From the NCBI GenBank assembly GCA_022225965.2, contig JAKJXP020000058.1, positions 1-64,000 on the forward strand: a stretch of DNA of 64,000 bases, given 5' to 3'. Positions 37,684 to 50,502 of this stretch are shown here, piece after piece. Position 1 is the first letter of the stretch, and each line of letters begins with the position of its first letter. The notes below the pieces were generated by a model. It worked only from the letters and a program-made list of their open reading frames with translations, made no database searches and was not told the origin of the DNA. The position numbers were made by a program, and so were the translations under genes. This DNA is from Diatrype stigma (Eukaryota; Ascomycota; Sordariomycetes; Xylariales; Diatrypaceae).

Positions 37684-40412
37684 GGATTTCGTTGACTGTG
37701 GTGACAACAGTCGACCACCAAGGAATTGTAATGCTAGTCTCAGGATATCCAGTCTTCCATTTCAGTACGCTGCGCCGAGTGAAACCGCGTGTATCACCCG
37801 CCCCATGTGTTACCTACGGATCTATCTTGCCATACTATGAGCTGAACCACACACGGCAAATAACAGCACCAAAATTAGCCGCCGCTACGGCTACGGCCAC
37901 GGCTACGGCCACCAAGATAGATGTATGTCCTGCGACGCGGGCAGGAGTCCGGGATGCGGGCGAAGAAGACAGCTGCTCGTAGATGCCTGATACGGCGCGC
38001 GCTCGCCGTCACGTCACCGACAGGATGCGCTTCCCCTCCCTACGTCACCTAAAACAACGACGACGACGATGACTTTGGGCCACCCCATTTCCCCCTGGGC
38101 CCGGCTCAGGGGAACCGGTCTTAGGCAGAGGCCAAACTAGCGAGCGAGCGCAGTCCCAGACAACAAGACAATCGATGTCGATTCCTAGGTCGACGAGGCG
38201 GCTCCCCTCGCATCTAGCCGGCGAGCCTCGTCAGCCAGCCAGTCAGTCAGTTCGTGAGGATCTTGTGTGTGGCTGGACGTAACCAGGCAGATATATACAT
38301 ACATACATACACGGCCGCTGCGTGGCGCGTAGGAGAACCACCGCCAACTACCAGCTGATCTGGACCGAGGACCGGCACCAAACAACTGGGGTTCGCGGGC
38401 CACATGTCCTGCATGCACAACGGGGTCTCTCCCCTTCTCATCCCTGGCTGAAGAACTTGTAGGCAACGAGCGAGGAACTGCGGCGAGGGATCCGGAGATG
38501 TACGGTGATGAGTCTGGCGCGGGACGGCTCTTGCTCTTCGGGTCGACTGATAGTATCCGTTCTTGTTGTTGGAGACCAGAGAGTGCCAGGGTAACCTTTC
38601 GTATCTATCCGCAACGGTCTGAAACCTCGATCTTCTAGGAATTTCTAGGGAGCGCAGAAGCCGTACTACGGACCTGTATTTATTGCCCCTCGCGAGTCCC
38701 TGTAGGGGTCACGTAACAACGTAGCCTGACAGATATATCGGCCCAGGAAAGAAAATATGACGGGAAGAAAAACGACTGGACGGAGCGGTGTATCAGTTAA
38801 CTAGATGCCCTGGCTATACTTTACATCGTTACTAGCCGATGTGGGTGGGCTCATCTTCACTCAACGACCAACATGTCTACATCAACCAACTTGCCTACCT
38901 ACCCAGCGTACGACCCCTTTTAGATGACTAAGTAAATCATACATCCACCCCCTTTTGTTTCAATATCCTCCTCCCATGCATTCCATTCCACCCCCTCGGT
39001 ACCTATCAATCAAAGGAAATCCAACAGCGTCCAACAACCCGACACAACCACCTCCCTACCTACTCAGCCGGACTCGATGATCGAGTCATTCCGAGTCAGA
39101 GCTGTAAGTGGGTGAGTGAGTGTTAGTCACAAGATTCGAGGACACCCAACAGCCCAACATGCCTTATAGCATTGCAACACAGCAAACCTACTTACATATT
39201 TGCCTACGAACTACACTTCCATGTAACACACACATACACACACATGCGAATACTAGGTAGGTATCTATCTACCCACCAAAGACACAGCACGGTACTTGCT
39301 TGCGTCAGGCGCTCAAGTAAGCCATCGACGCGCAACAAATGTCCCAGAGAAATCCAAGGCACACAGCCAAGTAAAACAACAAGAAAGCGCATCATAGAAT
39401 TGATCGGTCTACATACCACCTAGCCACTTAGGCTGCCACAGTATAGCTAGCTAGCCAGCCAGCCAGCCAGCCATATACATAGCTGGGCAACTAGGTAGCT
39501 ACCTGCTCGCGTGCATGCATGCGTGTGTATCGTGCCTTGCCTTGCCGTGTCTCGCCCTGCCTTGCCCAGCCCACCCTTGCATCTGGGGTGCTTAACTTCT
39601 GCCCTTCCAAGCCGACAGACATAAAGCTCCTCCTCTCGCTCGGAAAGAAGCAAAACAAAACAAGAACCCAAAGTCCCCTTTCCCCCCTTTAAGCTAGCTA
39701 TACAACTACACGCGCTACACCACTAGCCCGGGTATCTTGGGCGGGATTCGTAAGTGAGAAAAGGGGGCAGGAGATAGAACAAATCAGAAAACAGCAGGAC
39801 ATTCAAAGAATAAGAAACAAAAAAACGAACGGAAAACAGCGAAAGTGGTTTTGGTTTGGTCTGTTGGACATAAAATGTTTTGATTTGTCTGGGGAATCTG
39901 ATGTCTTCGCCGCGCATCACCAACAAACGCCTCGCGGCCGTGTTTCTTATGGTATCCCGCCCCCCTTTTCCCCTTAAAACGCCTTTACGCCCATGACCGT
40001 TAGGTTGCAATCTACACAGAACTGGCAGACCACTCAAGGTATAACCTCACCCAAGAAAAAAATGAAAATGAAAATCCCGAAAGTACTCCGAAACCATCGA
40101 TGAATCAAACATCGAAGAAAAAGATTGAACAATGGAGCTAACTTTCGTATAGCGAGAGAAAGTAGTTGCACTGCTATTGGTTCGTGTGGTCGCTGTATCG
40201 GTCCGTGAATAACGCCTGGGCACCTTCGCGCGATCGCGGCTTTAGATGTCGCCTAATGTTCTTTACCGTACCAAAGTGGCTGGAAGTCGCAATTGCATAG
40301 CTATTAGAACGTGCTATTCGAGTTGAAGTTTATTTACGTAAGTAATGAGATGACCGGAAAGAGCGAGAGAAGGCGGCTCCTAGGCGTAACAACGAAATGG
40401 TGCGTGTCAGAC
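37684..40412. other. Intergenic region with simple repeats
   Basis: No supportable gene. Seen: alternating GCTACG/GCCACG units at 37886-37910, CATA repeats at 38297-38312, GAGT repeats near 39110, ACAC-rich stretch near 39228-39243, and a CTAG/CCAG tetranucleotide tract at 39444-39472. All frames are below about 110 codons. Confidence 0.55.
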
Positions 40413-42335
40413 TCATGATGTGGTGGTCTGGATGCCCGGCTGGGTGGGGTCTTGATCGGCCGCTGTTGAACTTGTTAGCAATATCCTCTCATCAGTTATT
40501 TGCTGTTGAACTTACGGTACCCTAGAAATTGTGTTAGCAATATTTCTTTGATTTATAATAAGGGCAGGATGGTTGAACTTACACCACGTGCAAACTGCGA
40601 TAATGAAATACAAGCACATCAACAGCATGCCCTCGAGCCAATGACTCTTCCCATCACTAATGAGGTAGTTGACAAGCAGCACGGAGACAAAGAGGACGAC
40701 AACCTGGAAGTCATCGAAGGCCAGGTTCATGTACTCGTTGCCCATGCCCCAGCCGATAATGACGAGCAGAGGAATGAGGAAGAGAGCAACCTGCATAGAC
40801 GACCCAATGGCAACACCAATTGCTAGATCCATCTTATCCTTCATGGCGACCGTGACGGCGGTTACGTGCTCACAGGCATTTCCCACGATAGGAAGGAGAA
40901 TAAGACCAACGAACTCCTCGCTAACGACGCCGGATGCAGTGATAGCTTCGATTCCATGAACCATGGCCTCGGCACAGAGTGCGATGATGACGGTGACGAT
41001 GGTCATTTGAGCAAAGGCAACGCCGATATGCAGTTGCGGGCCTTCCTCTTCCTCCTCCTCTTCAGGGGATTGCATGTAATCGTCCACGTTGCGATTCTGG
41101 GTGGGAGCACCAGTGAAAGCAGCACCAGCACCGGACTTAGCCAGGCCGGAAGCGACGCCATTCTCTGGGATTCTCTTCCTCCAGCGGTGGAGGAAATCGT
41201 AGTCCCTTCCCGGAACCTTCTGGCTCTCTTCATTGAACATGTCGCTATGCGTCTTCAGCTGAAAGAAGAGATAGCACGCATAGACGAACAGCAAGATGAT
41301 AGCAACACCGTGGGACAATCTAGCCACATCACCTCCTACTATGCCGGTGTTGTGAGTGAAGATGGTCGGGATGATCAAACTACCGAGAGCCAGGGCCAAC
41401 ATGCTAGCAGCTGTTTGAGCGACAGTGGTGTTGAAGAATTGTTCTGAACGATTGTAACCTCCCAACAGAAAACACATGCCCAGCACGAGAAGTAGATTCG
41501 AGAGAACACTGCCGATAAGCGAGGTCTGGACGACTATAACCTGGTTGTCGGCAAGAGCAATGATAGCAACAATAAGTTCGACGGCATTTCTGTGGATGTC
41601 AGCTACTTCCCAACACCGGTCGCACGAGGTTTCTTTCGTCATGGGTTCAACTTACCCAAATGTAGCGTTGATAAGTCCACCGAGGGTCTCGCCGGTACGG
41701 AGGGCGATCTCCTCAGTTGCGAAACCAAGCATGGCAGCGAGCGGGATAATGGCAATGAAGTTGACAGCGAAAACGATCTGGCCATTAACGCCAGCGTAAT
41801 AGATCGCGATACCCGCCGGTGCACAGACTAACAAGACATTGAGCCATGAACTCCCTATGGTGCGCTGCAGTTGGTTTTTCCAGGTGAATGGCTCTTTTGG
41901 TTCGATGTGCCGGATAAATCCGAACCTCAGCTTCTCCTGAGGCTTCTCGGTCGGGTTCTCGCCGCTTGGTCCCCCTGCGCTTCCCGTTCCAACACGACGG
42001 CGCAAACCCCCTTCTTTGGGATCGGATTCGAAACCATTCTCGTATCCGTTGCCACTGGCGACTAGACCTTCGTCTCCGGGAACTGTCGTGGCCTGCGAGT
42101 TGCCGATATCGCTGCTCTCACGCCCTCTTAGGTGTGCTGGTGCTGAAGTTGCATGGGCCAGGGCGTCCGTATCGTCGAATCTTCCCCCCTCTCCTTGTTC
42201 GGCATCGAGGGTGCTCGATCGCTGTGGTCCCCGACCGAAAGAGTTTCTAGAAGAGTTCATCCCGGAAGAGCGTCGAGATTCTCTATTCGCCCTCTCTCGG
42301 AGTTTCACTAAATTGACTGGCAAGGCGATAGGCAT
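40413..42335 (-). CDS. Vacuolar Ca2+/H+ exchanger, CaCA family (VCX1-like)
   Basis: This antiporter is expected to load Ca2+ into the vacuole using the proton gradient. Exons: 42335-41656, 41589-40583, a 6-nt microexon 40521-40516 and 40462-40413, giving 580 codons plus stop. The first 135 residues are Ser/Arg-rich and cytosolic. The alpha-1 repeat is N-A-T-F-G-N-A-V-E-L (about 222-232) and the alpha-2 repeat is G-N-A-C-E-H (463-468). Between them lies an acidic run of seven Glu (about 402-408), typical of this family. The microexon (GGTACC) yields the ending TWWYPADQDPTQPGIQTTTS, which fits the usual W-Y-Y-P ending. Skipping it stays in frame. The two small introns around it share their first 11 bases and a TATTGCTAAC branch region. 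The ATG at 42335 is the first in frame. A later one (19th codon, before NSSRNSFG) is possible, and a further 5' exon cannot be excluded. Confidence 0.88.
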
Positions 42336-45300
42336 TGGTCAGTCTGTAATCGATCACACTGCTGTGGAGAAACTAAAGTCTAGACGCGACTGGCGAAAGA
42401 AAATGTATGGAGCATGGGTACAGTAAAAGGATAGCAGTGAAGAGAAGGGTCAATGATATATGGTAGAACAAACAAAGAGCCGAACGAGGGAAATGCTGAT
42501 GCTCGAGTTATGTGTAGATGATGGAATGCGCGCCGTGTATGTGACTAATATCTTGTAACAGTGTTGGTGAATGCAGGGAGCAAACAACCAAGAACTGAAC
42601 AATCATGAACACACCAATCTGGCAGACCGGATCGATTCCAACATCCTCCCACCTGTAGGCTGTTGGCTGTAGGGGGAAGGAGGTGGACCGTGTAGTTTAG
42701 TCTCTAGCCAGAGGACCCCTAGAGACGGTAGGTGGGCACGCAATGGTAGCCGGAGCGGAAGCGTCGTAATCACATTTCTGGAGAATAGAATGGGATAGAG
42801 GAGGGCATGGTATGTGTTCGCGGATGGGCCACGCCACTGGAAGCAGCACAGGAAGCATGACAAAAATGACAGAAGACTTACAACTCCCACTGTAGCGATT
42901 TGAAGCCATCGTGACTGTATATAATGGACCTGCCGCACCTGAGTCGAGGTGTTGTGGTCGTGCCAAGATGGGTTGGGGGCGGTTTTGGGGGATGTTAACG
43001 TGGCTGAGCGGGTATGCCGATGGATTTCGATGACCTAATTCTGACTTGCGCTGGGCCGATTCTGCCGATATCAGATAATGAGAAGAACGATGATGCGACT
43101 TTTACAATTCACAATCTCATACTGAATATCGAGCAACAATGAGTCCCAGCGGCTGCAGCAAGGTTCAGCGGCTGTTGTTTCTACGAAGTAGATGAAAGGG
43201 TAGAGGGAAGGAAGAAATGTCAAGGTACGAATAAACGCCGTAGTAACTAATAAAAGGTCACATTTGGCTCCCGTTGGGAAATTGGCAGTTTGTACACTAC
43301 ATACATACCAGGTAAGTAAGGGGCGCGTCTTGGTGATTCCCCACTGCGCTCTTAGGCTCTTACCCACTTAGGTGAGTACACCAGTGACACCCTACTACTA
43401 TAGCAGTACTATAGCACGCATCGCATTATGTAGGGGCATGGAGACAACCTTGAACCTAAGGGACCCGATCCCCACCTGATACCTGATTGTACCTACATGA
43501 TTCCAAGCTACAGGTACGACCTGACGATATCAAGGACGTCAGCGTCAGCGGCTTGGTTCTACCGCAGATGTAGGTAAGTATACCTGCTACCCAAGTATTG
43601 TATTTTCGCTGGCAGCCTGAACAGGTCTGCTGAACAGGTCTGCGCCTGTGTAGCATTGCCTTCGTATGTGACACTGTTGCAGGTACGGTACATGCCTGTG
43701 TTGTTACATATTTTTAGTACATACACATCACAGCCCTGGATTCTCCAGCAATTCCGTAGTTAACTAAAGCAAAGTCCAGTTGGACGTGCACGTGGAACTT
43801 GGAACTCGATACCACCAGTTGACTAGGTATGGAACTCTGGTATGGAACCTTCTCTGTAACTTGGCAGTTGTGGCAGCCCTCATTGGATCACACCAAGCGG
43901 CAATAAAGAATCCGGTTGGGCATTGCCGCCCTGACGTACTCTGTAGGCTGGCGGCAAATAACCACCTGGGCATTCAAGGCCATTCCTCATTCCTCATTCC
44001 TCATTCCTCATTCCTCTCCTCTTCACCTTCCACGGTTGTTTTACCTATACTACCTGCGTACGTATGCTCTCAATCCTCATCAGATACCGGTCGGGAAGGA
44101 ACCTTCAGTAGAGGGACGTACTCAGATATACCTACTGCATTAGTACAGATGGGGAATGCTGCAATTCAAGTTTTGTTGGCCAATGACTGGATCATTATCG
44201 AAGCTGGCCCACTACACATTTCCCTCATTCGGCTAGCCTCCGTGTAAGCAAGATTGCAGGTGGCATTGGGTTCCGTGGCCAAAGCTTAATTTTTGCGAGC
44301 TGTTTGATTTTCCCCAGCATCTGGTCGCGATCGCGCCTCCTTGCCGAGTCTCCCCATAACTTTTGGAATTCTGGAAATGCACATATAAGGGTCGTTGATC
44401 AGGCGATGAACATCTCCCGCCGTACAGAGGGAAGATGGAAGCAGACAACCACGGCCGCAACGACTGACTAACTACCACCGACGAGAATTGCGCCTTTCGC
44501 CTTTCTGGGAAATCAAGGTCTCTGCATCGCCCACGTCACGTCGGTCGATATGCAGCGTCTAGTGGCGCAGCCAATCAAAGAGGGTCACATAATCGGATGC
44601 GCTCACCACAGCGGCAGAGCGGCTAAAAGAACAAGGCAGTCAGCGATTATTTTCAATGCCCTATAGCCAGATATCGAGCCAATGGAATCGGCACAGCAAT
44701 ACCACCCACCGCATCTTCCCGCCACCTTCCCGAGAGGCCTCCAGGCTCAATCGATACGTATGTAGGTCTCGCATTCGGACGGGTTTGCCGTTAAAACCGG
44801 AACACCGCCTACCGCCCGGGCGCATCTAGAAGGGCGCCGGCAGTGTTTTCCCCAAAAATATATCGCGCTTGGATCTGTCGCATCGTCCCTTAGGGTGGAC
44901 ATCCGTCCCTGCTGCGCTGCGCTGCGCTGGACTTCCTCGCTCGCATCCTCCACGACACTACAATGCCCGATTCTACCTAACTGACCGATTGGGCAAAAGG
45001 TCTGCTCACCGCTAGAGTGGCTTTCATGCGAAAGTTGACCTTACAACCTGGCCTAGCTATCTACCTGTCAGTTTCATCTAGTTCTCGGGCCCGGGACGGC
45101 TTCCGGTGCCAGAGGTTCTTCCGGCCAAGTCGCGTTTTGTCGTGACTCACTCCTCACGCACCATCCCTAGCTTCGGCAATGAAATAATGTGTTGTGAGGA
45201 GAGTGAATGGCCACCGGGAGGTTGAGATTGAGCCCGTTTGTCCCGAACACCGCCTCGAAGGATTCGTCATCTCGGTCGCTATAGGCCGGGAGGCATTGAT

Positions 45301-45606
45301 ACTCCCACGACGGGCACGGGAGTTCCAGGTATCTGGACCCAATGACACCGTTGTACAACGCAGGACTACCGTCATAGTGGTCCACGTTATTGCCACCATC
45401 TGCAAGGCACGTAATGCAACTACAAAACGTTGCTTCGAGCACGACTAGTCGAATGCCCTATCATGCTATAGTGTTGCTTCTATTGAGAACTAGGCAGCCA
45501 GGAATTATGCCCGAAATCACGCCCAGAATCATGCATTTCACATGCTTCAGTATCAGAACAGGATAATACCAAAATAACCATCAAGTTCAGAATCATCGTA
45601 GAAAGA
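42336..45606. other. Gene-poor intergenic stretch
   Basis: No recognisable gene. Seen: five copies of CATTCCT at 43981-44015 and a GCTGC pentanucleotide run at 44911-44929. A minus-strand frame at 45442-45167 (91 codons, Cys-containing) lacks an ATG and any known domain. Confidence 0.5.
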
Positions 45607-46161
45607 ATGTCTTCTCAGTCAAACAACCCACGGAAGCCCGAGATACGGTCTATTCAAGGTGTCACAAACCTGTCAATTAAGATTCAAAGGTCGCGTAAAA
45701 CTGATTCTCCAAGCTACTTGGTTTTGATAAATACATGGCCAGTCTGTTTTATAGTCCGCATGCTGACTGGATGTCAATATCAACACAACTATGATATAGT
45801 TGACCCCTTAATATGGATTGTAAATGCCCCACGTACCCTGACTTCCACCGCCGATGATCAAATGAAGAGTATCTACGTAGTGTTCAACACAGAACCCCAT
45901 GCTAATGCCCAGGTCGAAGGCCAGCTGAGCATGGACCGAAATAAAAGGGGTGGGAGCATGATTGGTGATTCTGATGCATCTTCCACGTTGCTCAAGGCCA
46001 TGTATGCCCCTAGTTTCTACTATGCATATGATTTTCCACCCTTTGACGTCCGGTCGAGTAATCAAGGAACTTCTGGAGTCATGATGTCTGATGGCATAGC
46101 TTCGATTATAATATTTTTGGATAGGGTTAATCTTAAGTACAACAGAAATATGTGCCATTAG
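45607..46161 (+). CDS. Hypothetical protein, doubtful
   Basis: An ATG-started frame of 184 codons with no domain I recognise, no clear signal peptide and no coiled coil. It begins MSSQSNNPRKPEIRSIQG and ends with a short hydrophobic stretch (IASIIIFL). It is the longest frame in a 6-kb gap between well-supported genes. The composition looks fairly protein-like, but codon usage is not clearly that of the neighbours and chance cannot be excluded. An AT-rich region with ATAATACC lies about 40 bp upstream. Confidence 0.3.
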   Translation: MSSQSNNPRKPEIRSIQGVTNLSIKIQRSRKTDSPSYLVLINTWPVCFIVRMLTGCQYQHNYDIVDPLIWIVNAPRTLTSTADDQMKSIYVVFNTEPHANAQVEGQLSMDRNKRGGSMIGDSDASSTLLKAMYAPSFYYAYDFPPFDVRSSNQGTSGVMMSDGIASIIIFLDRVNLKYNRNMCH

Positions 46162-48523
46162 GTATCTGTCATGTTCTTCAAGATACCCCCCCCTTTCCCC
46201 TTCTTCGTTTCCCTTTCCCCTTCTTCGTTTTCTTTCCCCCTTCAACCTCGCCCTCGAAAAAGTAATAGTTAAAAGACCCCTCGAAAGTCATTAGCCACCA
46301 CTCACTCCGGGCAGTATTCCATTGGTGGGCTATTTCACAAGGCCAGCGGAATAATTCACCAACATTAAAGGGGGTGGCATGGCAAGATGGAGAAAAGTAT
46401 ATCACGCACCACGACCTCATCCTTAAGCTGGTGCCTATTTTATTCCCATTCCCCGTCTCAGTATACAAGGGAAGCAATAGTCACCAACGGGTCTAGTTGT
46501 GAAAGCTACGAGCCATGGCTAATGAGCACTGCATCGTTCATCTGTAGATACGACCCACCATTGTAAGCTGGCAAGCGAGCAGAGAGTGCCTTGGCTCGAG
46601 AAGGCGCAGTTACGTCCTTGTGTAGTAGCGATATACTGATTCTAAGTCTTGGTTCGCATACATCGAATCCTCTGCCTGCGTAAAGGTACGTACGCATGCA
46701 TCTCACCTTCCTGGGATCAGTGTATATACCCGATGGGCATGGAGAAGTGCATGATTGGACGTTGTTACTAGATATCGATTCCATTTTTCTCAACCACGCC
46801 TCGATTGATAGACGGCTAGGTAGGATATAGCTTTCCCCCAGTTGTGTATATGCATAGGCATCTGGTTACCTACCTAGACACTAGTACAGACACGTATTAA
46901 GGTCGCAGCGGGCAGGACATGATGTGAGATCCCACTGGCACTGCGTGGGTGAGTGAGGTGAGGGGGTGATGGATGGCAAGGCAGAATCCAGTTGGTTTCT
47001 GCTCCTGAGCTGCCAAGCCAGTACAACCTGACATTTCATACGTCTTTATTCCCCCGGCCGGGGCTAAAAATGCAGTGAAGTCCAGATGTGCCCGCGGTCA
47101 GCCTTGGGGCAACTAGCTTCTACCTAAGTACCTACCTACCTATACCCTTGCTCGAGCTTACCATGGACGGGGGGTGCACATACCACAAACGGCATAATTC
47201 TGCTTGCTTTACAGGGATTGCAAGTGTAAAAACCTTCCTGGGACTATTGATATACCATCGCTAACACTGCGGAAAATGGTCCCGTCGACGACTGCGTGTT
47301 AAACACGGGGCTATGCAATCTCGACACCACTGAGGGGATTTCAGCTTGTGTAGATAATTAGTCGAGGAGAGAAATTGACACTGGGTGCAATAGTCCGTTT
47401 GGGTTTTCACATTACCGAATCTGCGTGTTCACCCGGTTCAGACATGGCTTGCGATCCTTCCCCGATAGATTTTTCACGTGTTCTCCCAAGTGCCGTCTCA
47501 TTGCCCCCTTTTCACGAGACACGGGGGTCGAATATAGGCAGCAGGCAGCTGAGACCAGCTATATAAATTATCGATTTACAAAGCTAGAGAACGATGTTGA
47601 GCTCACTTATATAAGCGATATCAACTAGGGGTTCTAGGATATATAATTGTGCAACCACCATACAAAGTATACAACACCCCTCCAAGCAAAAAATTGAAAC
47701 TATCTTTCAACCTACTCCATACACGAGTAAACAATGTTCATTCTGAAGAATGAGACATTATACTTCCGGCGATTCCAGATAACTTAGTTGTAATTACTCT
47801 ATAATAACTAACTAGCGGACATTTGTATATTAATGGATAGGGGCTTGAACCTAGCGCATACCTATATAGCCCATGATCATAACGATTCCCTTGACATCAG
47901 CCGTGACTGCGTACATATTCAACCATAAAACCAGTGAATCCGTGGTTTGTTTTACGTACTGCCACCGGGTATAAAGGGCCACGAGGAACGTAGCACAGAG
48001 CCATCCAAAAGGGTGTTCATCCCACGGTAACTCATGCAAAATAAGTACTTGCAAGAATATGTTCAAATATATTCGTCTGTTGACTATTATTCGATTTGCT
48101 CTACCTACCACCTACACCAGCCAGTCGAGCGAGCACGGAAGGACTGCTTAGATCAGCATCCAGATGCCCAGTTGCCTTCTTTCCAAGTTTCTGTCCGTAT
48201 GTATGTGTAGTTGGTTTTTACTCCACTATTGAATCCACCGACGTACACGAAGCAATGTAGGCCTCTTTCTCGTCCATCAGTTCAACGGATCATATCAGAT
48301 ATGCGCCTACTACTCTCTTCTCCTTTCCTCACCTCCTCACTCCACCCCATTGCACCCCATTGCTTTCTTCCTTCAAAATGACAATCCAGCCGTGCCGTGC
48401 TGTCTGCTTCCTCAACAAGGGTGACGTACTGATATCCCGGTTCCCAGCACTTGTCCAACACCCAACCCACAAGCGCAGCGGATCCGACAAGTTCAACCCC
48501 CCCTCCCCTCGCCCAAAACCAAA
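46162..48523. other. Gene-poor intergenic stretch
   Basis: No gene is seen. There is a 20-bp direct repeat (CCCTTTCCCCTTCTTCGTTT, 46191-46210 and 46211-46230), which gives a Lys/Gly/Arg-rich frame on the minus strand, and TACCTACC tracts near 46866 and 47130. Confidence 0.55.
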
Positions 48524-50502
48524 TCACCCCAGCAGACTAACCATCGGCTCCGGCCACTGGCCCCACAGCAGGGGCCTGTCGCCGAGGCGGGCGCTGACGG
48601 GGGCCAGGACGCGCAGGCGGCGGCGCTTCTCGTCGACGTCGGCGACGTAGACGAAGCCCATGACGTTGGCGTCGCGGACCGCGTCGGCCGCGTCGTTGGG
48701 CTCGGCGTACACCACCGCCAGCGTGCAGTTCTGCATCAGCTGCGAGGGCTCGACCCTCTCGATGTCCGGGGTCGCAATCGGGTTCGAAAAGGGCATAGTA
48801 GTCATATCGGGGTCGTAGGAGTCGTCGTCGTTAGCGGCGGCGGCCGCCGCCGCGGATAATGAGGATGTGGATGACGAGGGGGCTGTAAAAGTGTAGAGAT
48901 ATATATCTGTGATTAGCTGTGATACGCAATCTCATGTGGGTGGGTGGCATCGTTTAAAAGCGAGATGAAGAAGTAAAGTAGCAAGTGAAGAGAAAAATAA
49001 ACGCAAGAATAAAAACCATCAAAAGGACATGACATACCCTCATTAACCCTCCAAACCGACAGCGCGTCGAAGTCGACCTGCTGCGTGAACGGGCTCAGCG
49101 TGCTGCGCTTGTCGCCGAAGAAGTACTCGCGGATGGCGCGCTCGCGCACGGCCTGCATGAAGGCGGCGTCGCGCTCGACGACGCCGCCGCTCCGATCGAG
49201 CGCCACGACGGCCACCGGCTCGCCCAGCGTCGTCCGCTGGCCCGGGGCGCTGACGAAGCGCCGCACCATCTCGGCCGCGACGCGCTCGCTGCCCAGCACC
49301 ACGATGATGTTGGCGCTGAACTCGGCCGCCACGTGGGCCAGGTGCTCGTAGCCGGCGCGGTCGTCGGCGGCGGGCAGCACGCCCGGCGTGTCGATCAGCA
49401 GGCCGGCGGCGCGCACGTCGGCATCCGGATCCACATCCGGGTCTGCATCCTCCGGGTCCCGGGTGAGGCGGGCGGTGGCGGCGGCCGCCAGCGCGCTGCA
49501 CACGCTGCGGTACAGGCGGGGGTTGGCGTCGGGCGAGGCCAGGCCGTAGTAGTAGGCCAGGGGCAGCTTGACGGGGACGGCGCTGGGCCCGCTCATGGGG
49601 GTGCTTCCCGCGACGCCGCCGTCGTTGGTCACGTCGGCGATGGTGGCCAGCACGGCGGCGCTCAGCGTGCCGGGCAGCGCCAGCATGCCCTCGCGCGGGT
49701 CCGTGTTCACGGCCAGCGGCTGCCGGCCCATGCGCGTCGCCCAGCCCGCCAGCGTGCGCACCAGCGTGCTCTTGCCGGCGCTGGGGGGGCCGACCACCAT
49801 GACGCGGGGACCCGTGGTCGCCGCCGCCGAGGTGGACGTCGTTTGTTGTTGCTGTTGTTGCCGGCTTGCTTTCTGCGCGGCGGCGGCGGCGGAGCGCATG
49901 CCCTCGAGCTTGAAGTGCAGGTTGAGGTAGCTGACGAGGCAGGTCTCGTCGGGCGAGGCGGGCTCGGCTATGTAGGCATCGTACGCGTTGTTGTTGCTGC
50001 CGCTGATGTTGCCGTTAGAGGAGCCGGCGGCGGCGGCGGTGGAGGAGGCGCCGGAGACAGGGTCGGCGGTGGTGACCTCGAGGACGCAGCCGTGCCAGGT
50101 GTTGATCTTGGACTTGGTGGCGCTGAAGCTGTAGGGGGTGCTGGGGGCGAGCTCGGTGCCGTCCTTCTCGGCGGTGCCCGAGATCAGCTTGATGGTCAGC
50201 GTCGACCCGTGCGGCACCTCGAACCGGTACTCCCAGAACGGCTGCAGCGTGTGCGTCTCGGTCGTTGGCGAGGCGGCCGAGGCCGTCGTAGCGCTCGGGG
50301 CTGCCTGGGTGGGCGTAAGTTAGTGACCGAGTCAGTCCGTCGTTGGTGTACATCACGGTGTGGACTGGGGAGAAGAAAGCTTCCGCAGAGGGGTGATCTA
50401 GTGGGAGGGAGCATGGAAGGGAAAGGGCATTCTATATGAGTGTCTTCTATATAGCTGGCAACTCACTGTCGGGGCGATCTGCCCTAAGCCCGGTATAGAC
50501 AT
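48524..50502 (-). CDS. CLP1: mRNA cleavage and polyadenylation factor CLP1 (polynucleotide 5'-kinase family)
   Basis: This is a subunit of cleavage factor IA in pre-mRNA 3'-end formation and a partner of the tRNA splicing endonuclease. It acts in the nucleus. Exons: 50502-50467 (MSIPGLGQIAPT), 50304-49038 and 48882-48524, giving 553 aa. Both introns are long for this window (162 and 155 bp). The N-terminal domain holds LQPFWEYRFEVPHGSTLTIKLISGTAE. The P-loop is G-P-P-S-A-G-K-S-T (184-192), and the Walker B-like segment reads LLIDTPG. The C-terminal domain holds MQNCTLAVVYAEPNDAADAVRDANVMGFVYVADVDEKRRRLRVLAP, ending WGQWPEPMVSLLG. The protein is longer than usual because of Ser/Ala/Asn, Ala and Gln runs (about 93-180), an Asp-Pro insert (RDPEDADPDVDPDADVR) and an Ala run after the last intron. 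Fungal members bind ATP, and kinase activity is not implied. Confidence 0.94.

Noticed and set aside
45167..45442. 91-codon minus-strand Cys-containing frame
   Set aside because: No ATG start, no signal peptide and no recognisable family.
49333..50439. 368-codon plus-strand frame over CLP1
   Set aside because: It lies antisense to CLP1, whose P-loop and family sequence are unmistakable. The frame stays open only because of very high GC, and its composition is Gly/Arg/Ala/Val.
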